Assembly: GCF_910591885.1 (NCBI RefSeq)
Contig: NW_025963557.1
Span: forward strand, 2,480,001 to 2,544,000
Reading direction: 5' to 3'
DNA length: 64,000 nt
Source: Bombus terrestris
Lineage: Eukaryota > Arthropoda > Insecta > Hymenoptera > Apidae
Shown here: piece by piece, positions 1 through 13,529 of the stretch
Numbering within the stretch: position 1 is the first letter of the stretch
Layout: each line of letters starts with the position of its first letter
Program-made: the position numbers and the translations under genes
The notes under the pieces: model-generated
Databases searched by the model: none
What the model was told of the DNA's origin: nothing
What the model saw: only the letters and a program-made list of their open reading frames with translations

Positions 1-870
1 TAGTATTAGGTTACAACGTATGACGTTATGTATTATTACGATATAACGTATGACGTTATGTATTATTACGATATAAAGTATGACGTCATGTAGTATTACG
101 TTATAACGTATGCCGTCATGTAGCATTACGTTATAACATATGACGTCATGTAGTATTACAATATAACGTACAACGTTATATAGGATTACGATATAACGCA
201 CAATGTTATGTCGTATTACGTTATAACGTATCATGTCATGTAGCATTACGTTATAACGTATGACTTTATGGAGTATTACGTTATAACGTATGATGTCATG
301 TGGTATTACGTTATTACGAATATCGTAATATTGTGTTACTTTATGACGTATGACGTCATGTAGTATTACTTTATGACGTATGACGTCATGTAGTATTAGG
401 TTACAACGTATGACGTTATGTATTATTACGATATAACGTATGACGTTATGCAGTATTAGCTTATAACGTATGACGTCATGTAGTTTTGCGTTATAACTTA
501 TGACGTTATGTAGTATTGCGATACAACGTATGACGTCATGTGGTATTACGTTATTGCGAATAACGTTATATTGTGTTACTTTATGACGTATGACGTCATG
601 TAGTATTACGTTATAACGTATGACGGTATGTAGTATTACGTTATTCCGTATAACGTTATATAGTGTTACTTTATGATGTATGACGTTATGTTGTATTACG
701 TTATAGCGTATGACGTTATGGAGCATTACGTTATAACATATGAGGTCATGTGGTATTACATTAGTACGAATATCGTAATATTGTGTTACTTTATGGCGTA
801 TGACGTCATGTAGTATTACGTTATAACGTAGGACGTTATGTATTATTACGATATAACGTATGACGTCATG

Positions 871-900
871 TAGTATTACGTTATAACGTATGACGTCATG
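871..900 (+). repeat. Reference monomer matching the consensus
   Basis: This unit matches the majority base at each position as judged by eye. Positions 7-20 of the unit are a perfect 14-bp palindrome, TACGTTATAACGTA, and positions 20-29 are a perfect 10-bp palindrome, ATGACGTCAT, so the two dyads share one base. Taken as a whole about the centre of the first dyad, 11 of 15 base pairs are self-complementary. The two 15-bp halves of the unit agree at 10 of 15 positions, which suggests an older 15-bp repeat. The orientation given here is arbitrary. Confidence 0.9.
871..900. promoter_or_regulatory. CRE-like palindrome TGACGTCA, example of a site repeated through the array
   Basis: Bases 891-898 read TGACGTCA, the full palindromic cAMP-response element recognised by CREB/ATF-type bZIP dimers in animals; plant TGA-type and fungal bZIP factors bind the same ACGT core. 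The site recurs in every monomer ending TGACGTCATG, which by eye is a third or more of all monomers; I did not count them. Most others have the half-changed form TGACGTTA. Nothing nearby resembles a gene, so this is a description of a binding-site match and not evidence of a functioning promoter. Confidence 0.45.
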
Positions 901-3030
901 TAGTATTACGATATAACGTACAACGTTATGTCGTATTACGTTATAACATATCATGTCATGTAGTATTACGTTATAACGTATGACGTTATGTAGTATTACG
1001 TTATAACGTATGACGGCATGTAGTATTACGTTATTCCGTATAACGTTATACAGTGTTACTTTATGAAGTATGACATTATGTTGTATTACTTTATAACGTA
1101 TGACGTTATGGAGTATTACGTTATAACGTGTGAGGTCATGTGGTATTACATTATTACGAATATCGTAATATTGTGTTACTTGATGACGTACGACGTCATG
1201 TAGTATTACTTTATGACGTATGACGTCATGTAGTATTAGGTTACAACGTATGACGTTATGTATTATTACGATATAACGTATGACGTCATGTAGTATTACG
1301 TTATAACGTATCATGTAATGTAGTATTACGTCATAACGTATGCCGTCATGTAGTATTACGTTATAACATATGACGTCATGTAGTAATACGATATAACGTA
1401 CAACGTTATATAGAATTACGATATAACGCACAACGTTATGTCGTATTACGTTATAACGTATCATGTCATGTAGTATTGCGTTATAACGTATGACGTAATG
1501 GAGTATTACGTTATAACGTATGAGGTCATGTGGTATTACGTTATTACGAATAACGTTATATTGTGTTACTTTATGACGTATGACGTCATGTAGTATTACT
1601 TCATGACGTATGACGTCATGTAGTATTACTTCATGACGTATGACGTCATGTAGTATTAGGTTACAGCGTATGACGTTATGTATTATTACGATATAACGTA
1701 TGACGTTATGCAGTATTAGGTTATAACGTATGACGTCATGTAGTTTTGCGTTATAACTTATGACGTTATGTAGTATTACGATACAACGTATGACGTCATG
1801 TGGTGTTACGTTATTGCGAATAACGTTATATTGTGTTACTCTATGACGTATGACGTCATGTAGTATTACGTTATAACGTATGACGGTATGTAGTATTACG
1901 TTATTCCGTATAACGTTATATAGTGTTACTTTATGAAGTATGACGTTATGTTGTATTACATTATAGCGTATGACGTTATGGAGCATTACGTTATAACGTA
2001 TGAGGTCATGTGGTATTACATTAGTACGAATATCGTAATATTGTGTTACTTTATGACGTATGACGTCATGTAGTATTACTTTATGACGTATGACGGTATG
2101 TAGTATTACGTTATTCCGTATAACGTTATGTATTATTACGATATAACGTAATACGTTATGCAGAATTGGGTTATAACGTATGACGTTACGTAGTATTACG
2201 TTATAACGTATGATGTTATGGAGTATTACGTTATAACGTATGACGTCATGTGGTAATACTTTATTACGAATAACGTTATATTGTGTTACTTTATGACGTA
2301 TGACGACATGTAGTATTAGGTTACAACGTATGACGTTATGTATTATTACGATATAACGTATGACGTTATGCAGTATAAGGATATAACGTATGACGTCATG
2401 TAGTTTTGCGTTATAACGTATGACGTTATGTAGTATTACGATATAACGTATGACGTCATGTAGTATTACGTTATAACGTATGACGTGATGTGGTATTACG
2501 TTATTACGAATAACGTTATATTGTGTTACTTTATAACGTATGACGTCATGTAGTATTACGTTATTCCGTATAACGTTATATAGTGTTACGTTATAAAGTA
2601 TGACGTCATGTAGTATTACGTTATAACGTATGACGTGATGTAGTATTACGTTATTACGAATAACGTTATATTGTGTTACTTTATAACGTATGACGTCATG
2701 TAGTATTACGTTATAACGTATGGCGTTATGTAGTATTACGATATAACGTATGACGTCATGTGGTATTACGTTATTGCGAATAACGTTATATTGTGTTACT
2801 TTATGACGTATGGCGTCATGTAGTATTACGTTATAACGTATGACGGTATGTAGTGTTACGTTATTGCGAATAACGTTATATTGTGTTACTTTATGACGTA
2901 TGACGTCATGTAGTATTACGTTATAACGTATGACGGTATGTAGTATTACGTTATTCCGTATAACGTTATATCGTGTTACTTTATGACGTATGACGTCATG
3001 TAGTATTACTTTATGACGTATGACGTCATG

Positions 3031-4860
3031 TTGTATTAGGTTACAACGTATGACGTTATGTATTATTACGATATAACGTATGACGTTATGTATTATTACG
3101 ATATAACCTATGAAGTTATGTATTATTACGATATAACGTATGACGTCATGTAGTATTACGTTATAACGTATGCCGTCATGTAGCATTACGTTATAACATA
3201 TGACGTCATGTAGTATTCCGATATAACGTACAACGTTATATAGAATTACGATATAACGCACAACGTTATGTCGTATTACGTTATAACGTATCATGTCATG
3301 TAGCATTACGTTATAACGTATGACTTTATGGAGTATTACGTTATAACGTATGATGTCATCTGGTATTAGGTTATTGCGAATAACGTTATATAGTGTTACT
3401 TTATGAAGTATGACGTTATGTTGTATTACGTTATAGCGTATGACGTTATGGAGCATTACGTTATAACGTGTGAGGTCATGTGGTATTACATTAGTACGAA
3501 TATCGTAATATTGTGTTACTTTATGACGTACGACGTCATGTAGTATTACTTTATGACGTATGACGTCATGTGGCATTACGTTATTGCGAATAACGTTATA
3601 TTGTGTTACTTTATGACGTATGACGTCATGTAGTATTACGTTATAACGTATGACGGTATGTAGTATTACGTTATTCCGTATAACGTTATATCGTGTTACT
3701 TTATGACGTATGACGTCATGTAGTATTACTTTATGACGTACGACGTCATGTAGTATTAGGTTACAACGTATGACGTTATGTATTATTACGATATAACGTA
3801 TGCCGTCATGTAGCATTACGTTATAACATATGACGTCATGTAGTATTACGATATAACGTACAACGTTATATAGAATTACGATATAACGCACAACGTTATG
3901 TCGTATTACGTTATAACGTATCATGTCATGTAGCATTACGTTATAACGTATGACTTTATGGAGTATTACGTTATAACGTATGATGTCATGTGCTATTACG
4001 TTATTACGAATATCGTAATATTGTGATCCTTTATGACGTATGACGCCATGTAGTATTACTTTATTACGTATGACGTCGTGTAGTATTAGATTACAACGTA
4101 TGACGTTATGTATTATTACGATATAACGTATGACGTTATGTATTATTACGATATAACGTATGACGTCATGTAGTATTAGGTTACAACGTATGACGTTATG
4201 TATTATTACGATATAACGTATGACGTCATGTAATATTACGATATAACGTACAACGTTATATAGAATTACGATATAACGCACAACGTTATGTCGTATTACG
4301 TTATAACGTATCATGTCATGTAGCGTTACGTTATAACGTATGACTTTATGGAGTATTACGTTATAACGTATGATGTCATGTGGTATTACGTTATTACGAA
4401 TATCGTAATATTGTGTTACTTTATGACGTATGACGTCATGTAGTATTACTTTATGACGTATGACGTCATGTAGTATTACTTTATGACGTATGACGTCATG
4501 TAGTATTACTTTATGACGTATGACGTCATGTAGTATTACTTTATGACGTATGACGTCATGTAGTATTACTTTATGACGTATGACGTCATGTAGTATTACT
4601 TTATGACGTATGACGTCATGTAGTATTACGTTATAACGTATGACGGTATGTAGTATTACGTTATTCCGTATAACGTTATATAGTGTTACTTTATGAAGTA
4701 TGACGTTATGTTGTAGTACGTTATAGCGTATGACGTTATGGAGCATTACGTTATAACGTATGAGGTCATGTGGTATTACATTAGTACGAATATCGTAATA
4801 TTGTGTTACTTTATGACGTACGACGTCATGTAGTATTACTTTATGACGTACGACGTCATG
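3031..4860. repeat. Array segment related to the 14.2-15.5 kb region
   Basis: Here the order of monomers stops matching the neighbouring long units. It matches instead the segments near 14.3-15.4, 29.1-30.4, 45.7-46.4 and 51.8-52.5 kb. Shared landmarks are the TGGCATTACG monomer at 3,571 and the rare monomer with TTGTGATCCT at 4,021, whose other copies start at 14,819, 29,528, 46,308 and 52,382. It ends in a run of six identical monomers at 4,441-4,620. No gene or foreign sequence is seen in it. Confidence 0.8.
4441..4620. repeat. Homogeneous run of six identical monomers
   Basis: Six consecutive 30-bp units of the TAGTATTACT...TGACGTCATG type are identical to each other. The equivalent position in later copies has five (29,948-30,097; 46,728-46,877; 52,832-52,981) or six partly diverged units (15,239-15,418), so copy number varies between otherwise matching segments. 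This is the pattern of local expansion by slippage or unequal exchange. Confidence 0.9.
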
Positions 4861-5220
4861 TAGTATTAGGTTACAACGTATGACGTTATGTATTATTACG
4901 ATATAACGTATGACGTTATGTATTATTACGATATAACGTATGACGTCATGTAGTATTACGTTATAACGTATGCCGTCATGTAGCATTACGTTATAACATA
5001 TGACGTCATGTAGTATTACAATATAACGTACAACGTTATATAGGATTACGATATAACGCACAATGTTATGTCGTATTACGTTATAACGTATCATGTCATG
5101 TAGCATTACGTTATAACGTATGACTTTATGGAGTATTACGTTATAACGTATGATGTCATGTGGTATTACGTTATTACGAATATCGTAATATTGTGTTACT
5201 TTATGACGTATGACGTCATG
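4861..5220. repeat. Array segment matching 1-360
   Basis: Twelve monomers in the same order as 1-360, including the trio with bases AATATAACGTACAACG, TAGGATTACG and TCGTATTACG. It leads directly into the 3.3-kb unit that starts at 5,221. Nothing other than satellite is present. Confidence 0.85.
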
Positions 5221-8200
5221 TAGTATTACTTTATGACGTATGACGTCATGTAGTATTAGGTTACAACGTATGACGTTATGTATTATTACGATATAACGTA
5301 TGACGTTATGCAGTATTAGCTTATAACGTATGACGTCATGTAGTTTTGCGTTATAACTTATGACGTTATGTAGTATTGCGATACAACGTATGACGTCATG
5401 TGGTATTACGTTATTGCGAATAACGTTATATTGTGTTACTTTATGACGTATGACGTCATGTAGTATTACGTTATAACGTATGACGGTATGTAGTATTACG
5501 TTATTCCGTATAACGTTATATAGTGTTACTTTATGATGTATGACGTTATGTTGTATTACGTTATAGCGTATGACGTTATGGAGCATTACGTTATAACATA
5601 TGAGGTCATGTGGTATTACATTAGTACGAATATCGTAATATTGTGTTACTTTATGGCGTATGACGTCATGTAGTATTACGTTATAACGTAGGACGTTATG
5701 TATTATTACGATATAACGTATGACGTCATGTAGTATTACGTTATAACGTATGACGTCATGTAGTATTACGATATAACGTACAACGTTATGTCGTATTACG
5801 TTATAACATATCATGTCATGTAGTATTACGTTATAACGTATGACGTTATGTAGTATTACGTTATAACGTATGACGGCATGTAGTATTACGTTATTCCGTA
5901 TAACGTTATACAGTGTTACTTTATGAAGTATGACATTATGTTGTATTACTTTATAACGTATGACGTTATGGAGTATTACGTTATAACGTGTGAGGTCATG
6001 TGGTATTACATTATTACGAATATCGTAATATTGTGTTACTTGATGACGTACGACGTCATGTAGTATTACTTTATGACGTATGACGTCATGTAGTATTAGG
6101 TTACAACGTATGACGTTATGTATTATTACGATATAACGTATGACGTCATGTAGTATTACGTTATAACGTATCATGTCATGTAGTATTACGTCATAACGTA
6201 TGCCGTCATGTAGTATTACGTTATAACATATGACGTCATGTAGTAATACGATATAACGTACAACGTTATATAGAATTACGATATAACGCACAACGTTATG
6301 TCGTATTACGTTATAACGTATCATGTCATGTAGTATTGCGTTATAACGTATGACGTAATGGAGTATTACGTTATAACGTATGAGGTCATGTGGTATTACG
6401 TTATTACGAATAACGTTATATTGTGTTACTTTATGACGTATGACGTCATGTAGTATTACTTCATGACGTATGACGTCATGTAGTATTAGGTTACAGCGTA
6501 TGACGTTATGTATTATTACGATATAACGTATGACGTTATGCAGTATTAGGTTATAACGTATGACGTCATGTAGTTTTGCGTTATAACTTATGACGTTATG
6601 TAGTATTACGATACAACGTATGACGTCATGTGGTGTTACGTTATTGCGAATAACGTTATATTGTGTTACTCTATGACGTATGACGTCATGTAGTATTACG
6701 TTATAACGTATGACGGTATGTAGTATTACGTTATTCCGTATAACGTTATATAGTGTTACTTTATGAAGTATGACGTTATGTTGTATTACATTATAGCGTA
6801 TGACGTTATGGAGCATTACGTTATAACGTATGAGGTCATGTGGTATTACATTAGTACGAATATCGTAATATTGTGTTACTTTATGACGTATGACGTCATG
6901 TAGTATTACTTTATGACGTATGACGGTATGTAGTATTACGTTATTCCGTATAACGTTATGTATTATTACGATATAACGTAATACGTTATGCAGAATTGGG
7001 TTATAACGTATGACGTTACGTAGTATTACGTTATAACGTATGATGTTATGGAGTATTACGTTATAACGTATGACGTCATGTGGTAATACTTTATTACGAA
7101 TAACGTTATATTGTGTTACTTTATGACGTATGACGACATGTAGTATTAGGTTACAACGTATGACGTTATGTATTATTACGATATAACGTATGACGTTATG
7201 CAGTATAAGGATATAACGTATGACGTCATGTAGTTTTGCGTTATAACGTATGACGTTATGTAGTATTACGATATAACGTATGACGTCATGTAGTATTACG
7301 TTATAACGTATGACGTGATGTGGTATTACGTTATTACGAATAACGTTATATTGTGTTACTTTATAACGTATGACGTCATGTAGTATTACGTTATAACGTA
7401 TGGCGTTATGTAGTATTACGATATAACGTATGACGTCATGTGGTATTACGTTATTGCGAATAACGTTATATTGTGTTACTTTATGACGTATGGCGTCATG
7501 TAGTATTACGTTATAACGTATGACGGTATGTAGTGTTACGTTATTGCGAATAACGTTATATTGTGTTACTTTATGACGTATGACGTCATGTAGTATTACG
7601 TTATAACGTATGACGGTATGTAGTATTACGTTATTCCGTATAACGTTATATCGTGTTACTTTATGACGTATGACGTCATGTAGTATTACTTTATGACGTA
7701 TGACGTCATGTAGTATTACTTTATGACGTATGACGTCATGTAGTATTACTTTATGACGTATGACGTCATGTAGTATTAGGTTACAACGTATGACGTTATG
7801 TATTATTACGATATAACGTATGACGTTATGTATTATTACGATATAACGTATGACGTCATGTAGTATTACGTAATAACGTATGCCGTCATGTAGTATTACG
7901 TTATAACATATGACGTCATGTAGTATTACGATATAACGTACAACGTTATATAGAATTACGATATAACGCACAACGTTATGTCGTATTACGTTATAACGTA
8001 TCATGTCATGTAGCATTACGTTATAACGTATAACTTTATGGAGTATTACGTTATAACGTATGATGTCATGTGGTAATACGTTATTACAAATATCGTAATA
8101 TTTTGTTACTTTATGACGTATGACGTCATGTAGTATTACTTTATGACGTATGACGTCATGTTGTATTACGTTATAACGTATGACGTTCTGGAGTATTACG

Positions 8201-8520
8201 TTATAACGTATGAGGTCATGTGGTATTACGTTATTACGAATAACGTTATATTGTGTTAATTTATGACCTATGACGTCATGTAGTATTACTTTATGACGTA
8301 TGACGTCATGTTGTATTAGGTTACAACGTATGATGTTATGTATTATTACGATATAACGTATGACGTTATGTATTATTACGTTATAACGTATGCCGTCATG
8401 TAGCATTACGTTATAACGTATGACTTTATGGAGTATTACGTTATAACGTATGATGTCATGTTGTATTACGTTATTACAAATATCGTAATATTGTGTTACT
8501 TTATGACCTATGACGTCATG
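5221..8520. repeat. Long-unit tandem repeat, copy a (3,300 bp, 110 monomers)
   Basis: The order of monomer variants from 5,221 onward is repeated from 8,521 onward, offset 3,300, and then 3,450 after base 7,380 because the second copy has five additional monomers. Landmarks shared by both copies include TAGTATTAGC (5,311 and 8,611), the CAGTATAAGG monomer (7,201 and 10,501) and a trio of identical TAGTATTACT units (7,681 and 11,131). The direct abutment of two copies shows amplification of a block of about 110 monomers as a unit. Confidence 0.9.
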
Positions 8521-11500
8521 TAGTATTACTTTATGACGTATGACGTCATGTAGTATTAGGTTACAACGTATGACGTTATGTATTATTACGATATAACGTA
8601 TGACGTTATGCAGTATTAGCTTATAACGTATGACGTCATGTAGTTTTGCGTTATAACTTATGACGTTATGTAGTATTGCGATACAACGTATGACGTCATG
8701 TGGTATTACGTTATTGCGAATAACGTTATATTGTGTTACTTTATGACGTATGACGTCATGTAGTATTACGTTATAACGTATGACGGTATGTAGTATTACG
8801 TTATTCCGTATAACGTTATATAGTGTTACTTTATGATGTATGACGTTATGTTGTATTACGTTATAGCGTATGACGTTATGGAGCATTACGTTATAACATA
8901 TGAGGTCATGTGGTATTACATTAGTACGAATATCGTAATATTGTGTTACTTTATGGCGTATGACGTCATGTAGTATTACGTTATAACGTAGGACGTTATG
9001 TATTATTACGATATAACGTATGACGTCATGTAGTATTACGTTATAACGTATGACGTCATGTAGTATTACGATATAACGTACAACGTTATGTCGTATTACG
9101 TTATAACATATCATGTCATGTAGTATTACGTTATAACGTATGACGTTATGTAGTATTACGTTATAACGTATGACGGCATGTAGTATTACGTTATTCCGTA
9201 TAACGTTATACAGTGTTACTTTATGAAGTATGACATTATGTTGTATTACTTTATAACGTATGACGTTATGGAGTATTACGTTATAACGTGTGAGGTCATG
9301 TGGTATTACATTATTACGAATATCGTAATATTGTGTTACTTTATGACGTACGACGTCATGTAGTATTACTTTATGACGTATGACGTCATGTAGTATTAGG
9401 TTACAACGTATGACGTTATGTATTATTACGATATAACGTATGACGTCATGTAGTATTACGTTATAACGTATCATGTCATGTAGTATTACGTCATAACGTA
9501 TGCCGTCATGTAGTATTACGTTATAACATATGACGTCATGTAGTAATACGATATAACGTACAACGTTATATAGAATTACGATATAACGCACAACGTTATG
9601 TCGTATTACGTTATAACGTATCATGTCATGTAGTATTGCGTTATAACGTATGACGTAATGGAGTATTACGTTATAACGTATGAGGTCATGTGGTATTACG
9701 TTATTACGAATAACGTTATATTGTGTTACTTTATGACGTATGACGTCATGTAGTATTACTTCATGACGTATGACGTCATGTAGTATTAGGTTACAGCGTA
9801 TGACGTTATGTATTATTACGATATAACGTATGACGTTATGCAGTATTAGGTTATAACGTATGACGTCATGTAGTTTTGCGTTATAACGTATGACGTTATG
9901 TAGTATTACGATACAACGTATGACGTCATGTGGTGTTACGTTATTGCGAATAACGTTATATTGTGTTACTCTATGACGTATGACGTCATGTAGTATTACG
10001 TTATAACGTATGACGGTATGTAGTATTACGTTATTCCGTATAACGTTATATAGTGTTACTTTATGAAGTATGACGTTATGTTGTATTACGTTATAGCGTA
10101 TGACGTTATGGAGCATTACGTTATAACGTATGAGGTCATGTGGTATTACATTAGTACGAATATCGTAATATTGTGTTACTTTATGACGTATGACGTCATG
10201 TAGTATTACTTTATGACGTATGACGGTATGTAGTATTACGTTATTCCGTATAACGTTATGTATTATTACGATATAACGTAATACGTTATGCAGAATTGGG
10301 TTATAACGTATGACGTTACGTAGTATTACGTTATAACGTATGATGTTATGGAGTATTACGTTATAACGTATGACGTCATGTGGTAATACTTTATTACGAA
10401 TAACGTTATATTGTGTTACTTTATGACGTATGACGACATGTAGTATTAGGTTACAACGTATGACGTTATGTATTATTACGATATAACGTATGACGTTATG
10501 CAGTATAAGGATATAACGTATGACGTCATGCAGTTTTGCGTTATAACGTATGACGTTATGTAGTATTATGATATAACGTATGACGTCATGTAGTATTACG
10601 TTATAACGTATGACGTGATGTGGTATTACGTTATTACGAATAACGTTATATTGTGTTACTTTATAACGTATGACGTCATGTAGTATTACGTTATTCCGTA
10701 TAACGTTATATAGTGTTACGTTATAAAGTATGACGTCATGTAGTATTACGTTATAACGTATGACGTGATGTGGTATTACGTTATTACGAATAACGTTATA
10801 TTGTGTTACTTTATAACGTATGACGTCATGTAGTATTACGTTATAACGTATGGCGTTATGTAGTATTACGATATAACGTATGACGTCATGTGGTATTACG
10901 TTATTGCGAATAACGTTATATTGTGTTACTTTATGACGTATGGCGTCATGTAGTATTACGTTATAACGTATGACGGTATGTAGTGTTACGTTATTGCGAA
11001 TAACGTTATATTGTGTTACTTTATGACGTATGACGTCATGTAGTATTACGTTATAACGTATGACGGTATGTAGTATTACGTTATTCCGTATAACGTTATA
11101 TCGTGTTACTTTATGACGTATGACGTCATGTAGTATTACTTTATGACGTATGACGTCATGTAGTATTACTTTATGACGTATGACGTCATGTAGTATTACT
11201 TTATGACGTATGACGTCATGTAGTATTAGGTTACAACGTATGACGTTATGTATTATTACGATATAACGTATGACGTTATGTATTATTACGATATAACGTA
11301 TGACGTCATGTAGTATTACGTAATAACGTATGCCGTCATGTAGTATTACGTTATAACATATGACGTCATGTAGTATTACGATATAACGTACAACGTTATA
11401 TAGAATTACGATATAACGCACAACGTTATGTCGTATTACGTTATAACGTATCATGTCATGTAGCATTACGTTATAACGTATAACTTTATGGAGTATTACG

Positions 11501-12000
11501 TTATAACGTATGATGGCATGTGGTAATACGTTATTACAAATATCGTAATATTGTGTTACTTTATGACGTATGACGTCATGTAGTATTACTTTATGACGTA
11601 TGACGTCATGTTGTATTACGTTATAACGTATGACGTTCTGGAGTATTACGTTATAACGTATGAGGTCATGTGGTATTACGTTATTACGAATAACGTTATA
11701 TTGTGTTATTTTATGACCTATGACGTCATGTAGTATTACTTTATGACGTATGACGTCATGTTGTATTAGGTTACAACGTATGATGTTATGTATTATTACG
11801 ATATAACGTATGACGTTATGTATTATTACGTTATAACGTATGCCGTCATGTAGCATTACGTTATAACGTATGACTTTATGGAGTATTACGTTATAACGTA
11901 TGATGTCATGTTGTATTACGTTATTACAAATATCGTAATATTGTGTTACTTTATGACCTATGACGTCATGTAGTATTACTTTATGACGTATGACGTCATG
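8521..12000. repeat. Long-unit tandem repeat, copy b (3,450 bp plus one monomer)
   Basis: This is the second tandem copy of the preceding unit. It differs by an extra 150 bp at 10,681-10,830, which is five whole monomers and is also present at 2,551-2,700, so the shorter copy a probably lost it. The match stops at 12,001. Much of this copy also aligns with 15,869 to 20,098 at an offset of 7,348-7,378. Confidence 0.88.
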
Positions 12001-12720
12001 TTGTATTAGGTTACAACGTATGACGTTATGTATTATTACGATGTAACGTATGACGTCATGTAGTATTACGTTATAACGTATCATGTCATGTAGTATTACG
12101 TCATAACGTATGCCGTCATGTAGTATTACGTTATAACATATGACGTCATGTAGTAATACGATATAACGTACAACGTTATATAGAATTACGATATAACGCA
12201 CAACGTTATGTCGTATTACGTTATAACGTATGATGTCATGTAGTATTACGTTATAACGTATGATGTAATGGAGCATTACGTTATAACGTATGAGGTCATG
12301 TGGTATTACGTTATTACGAATAACGTTATATTGTGTTACTTTATGACGTATGACGTCATGTAGTATTACTTCATGACGTATGACGTCATGTAGTATTAGG
12401 TTACAGCGTATGACGTTATGTATTATTACGATATAACGTATGACGTTATGCAGTATTAGGTTATAACGTATGACGTCATGTAGTTTTGCGTTATAACGTA
12501 TGCCGTCATGTAGCATTACGTTATAACATATGACGTCATGTAGTATTACGATATAACGTACAACGTTATATAGAATTACGATATAACGCACAACGTTATG
12601 TCGTATTACGTTATAACGTATCATGTCATGTAGCATTACGTTATAACGTATGACTTTATGCAGTATTACGTTATAACGTATGATGTCATGTGGTATTACG
12701 TTATTGCGAATAACGTTATA
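12001..12720. repeat. Truncated long unit with internal jump
   Basis: From 12,001 the order of variants follows 9,391 onward and not 8,551 onward, so 28 monomers are skipped at the junction. At 12,481-12,510 the unit is chimeric: it begins TAGTTTTGCG like one variant and ends TGCCGTCATG like another. The same chimera lies exactly 240 bp before each of the simple 29-bp irregular units (12,721; 13,530; 20,099; 20,908; 36,428), so it was made once and copied. Confidence 0.8.
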
Positions 12721-12749
12721 TTGTGTTACTTTATGTAGTATGACTTATG
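12721..12749. repeat. 29-bp irregular monomer, first register break
   Basis: The unit reads TTGTGTTACTTTATG and then TAGTATGACTTATG, one base short. Monomers start at positions equal to 1 modulo 30 before it and 0 modulo 30 after it. On the minus strand the shift brings a TAA (bases 12,726-12,728) into the frame that is open to the right. Confidence 0.95.
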
Positions 12750-13529
12750 TAGTATTACTTCATGACGTATGACCTCATGTAGTATTAGGTTACAACGTAT
12801 GACGTTATGTATTATTACGATATAACCTATGAAGTTATGTATTATTACGATATAACGTATGACGTCATGTAGTATTACGTTATAACGTATGCCGTCATGT
12901 AGCATTACGTTATAACATATGACGTCATGTAGTATTACGATATAACGTACAACGTTATATAGAATTACGATATAACGCACAACGTTATGTCGTATTACGT
13001 TATAACTTATCATGTCATGTAGCATTACGTTATAACGTATGACTTTATGGAGTATTACGTTATAACGTATGATGTCATGTTGTATTACGTTATTACAAAT
13101 ATCGTAATATTGTGTTACTTTATGACGTATGACGTCATGTAGTATTACTTTATGACGTATGACGTTATGTTGTATTAGTTTACAACGTATGATGTTATGT
13201 ATTATTACGATATAACGTATGACGTTATGTATTATTACGATATAACGTATGACGTTATGCAGTATTAGGTTATAACGTATGACGTCATGTAGTTTTGCGT
13301 TATAACGTATGCCGTCATGTAGCATTACGTTATAACATATGACGTCATGTAGTATTACGATATAACGTACAACGTTATATAGAATTACGATATAACGCAC
13401 AACGTTATGTCGTATTACGTTATAACGTATCATGTCATGTAGCATAACGTTATAACGTATGACTTTATGCAGTATTACGTTATAACGTATGATGTCATGT
13501 GGTATTACGTTATTGCGAATAACGTTATA
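12721..13529. repeat. 809-bp repeat unit, copy near 12.7 kb
   Basis: This block starts at one 29-bp unit and ends just before the next. The same 809-bp block lies at 20,099-20,907, offset 7,378, with only scattered substitutions seen (for example base 12,992 of this copy reads CGTATTACG where the other has CGTAATACG). 809 is 26 monomers of 30 plus one of 29. Confidence 0.88.

Larger units (their letters stand above)
1..3030. repeat. Higher-order repeat copy, left end
   Basis: This stretch aligns monomer by monomer with 4,861-7,710. The offset is 4,860 up to about 1,620, then 4,830 because this copy has one extra monomer of the TAGTATTACTTCATG type at 1,621-1,650, then 4,680 after about 2,700 because it carries five extra monomers at 2,551-2,700. 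Point differences are sparse (for example base 77, where AAAG replaces AACG). It includes the marker monomer with TAGTATTAGC at 451-480. The unit is cut by the window edge on the left. Confidence 0.85.
1..12720 (-). other. Open minus-strand frame of the satellite, not called as a gene
   Basis: Read on the minus strand in phase with the monomer, the consensus gives the ten residues HDVIRYNVIL. By eye I found no stop in this frame through the whole of 1-12,720, more than 4,200 codons, and it runs off the left edge. The cause is structural: 30 is divisible by three, and this is the only one of six frames whose consensus lacks a stop (the three plus frames contain TAG, TAA or TGA in every unit, and the two other minus frames contain TAA or TGA). 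Differences between monomers change amino acids freely (H/N/T/P, D/N/K/E, R/S/G, Y/H/C/N) with no sign of preference for silent changes. There is no unique N- or C-terminal domain and no upstream promoter context. Confidence 0.8.

Noticed and set aside
301..360. Hairpins as rho-independent terminators
   Set aside because: The inverted repeats are AT-rich and lack a GC stem plus T-run; they recur throughout the satellite.
871..900. TTATAA and TTAA-like sites as transposon targets or TATA boxes
   Set aside because: They are part of the consensus palindrome in every monomer, with no transposon ends, duplicated target sites or gene nearby.
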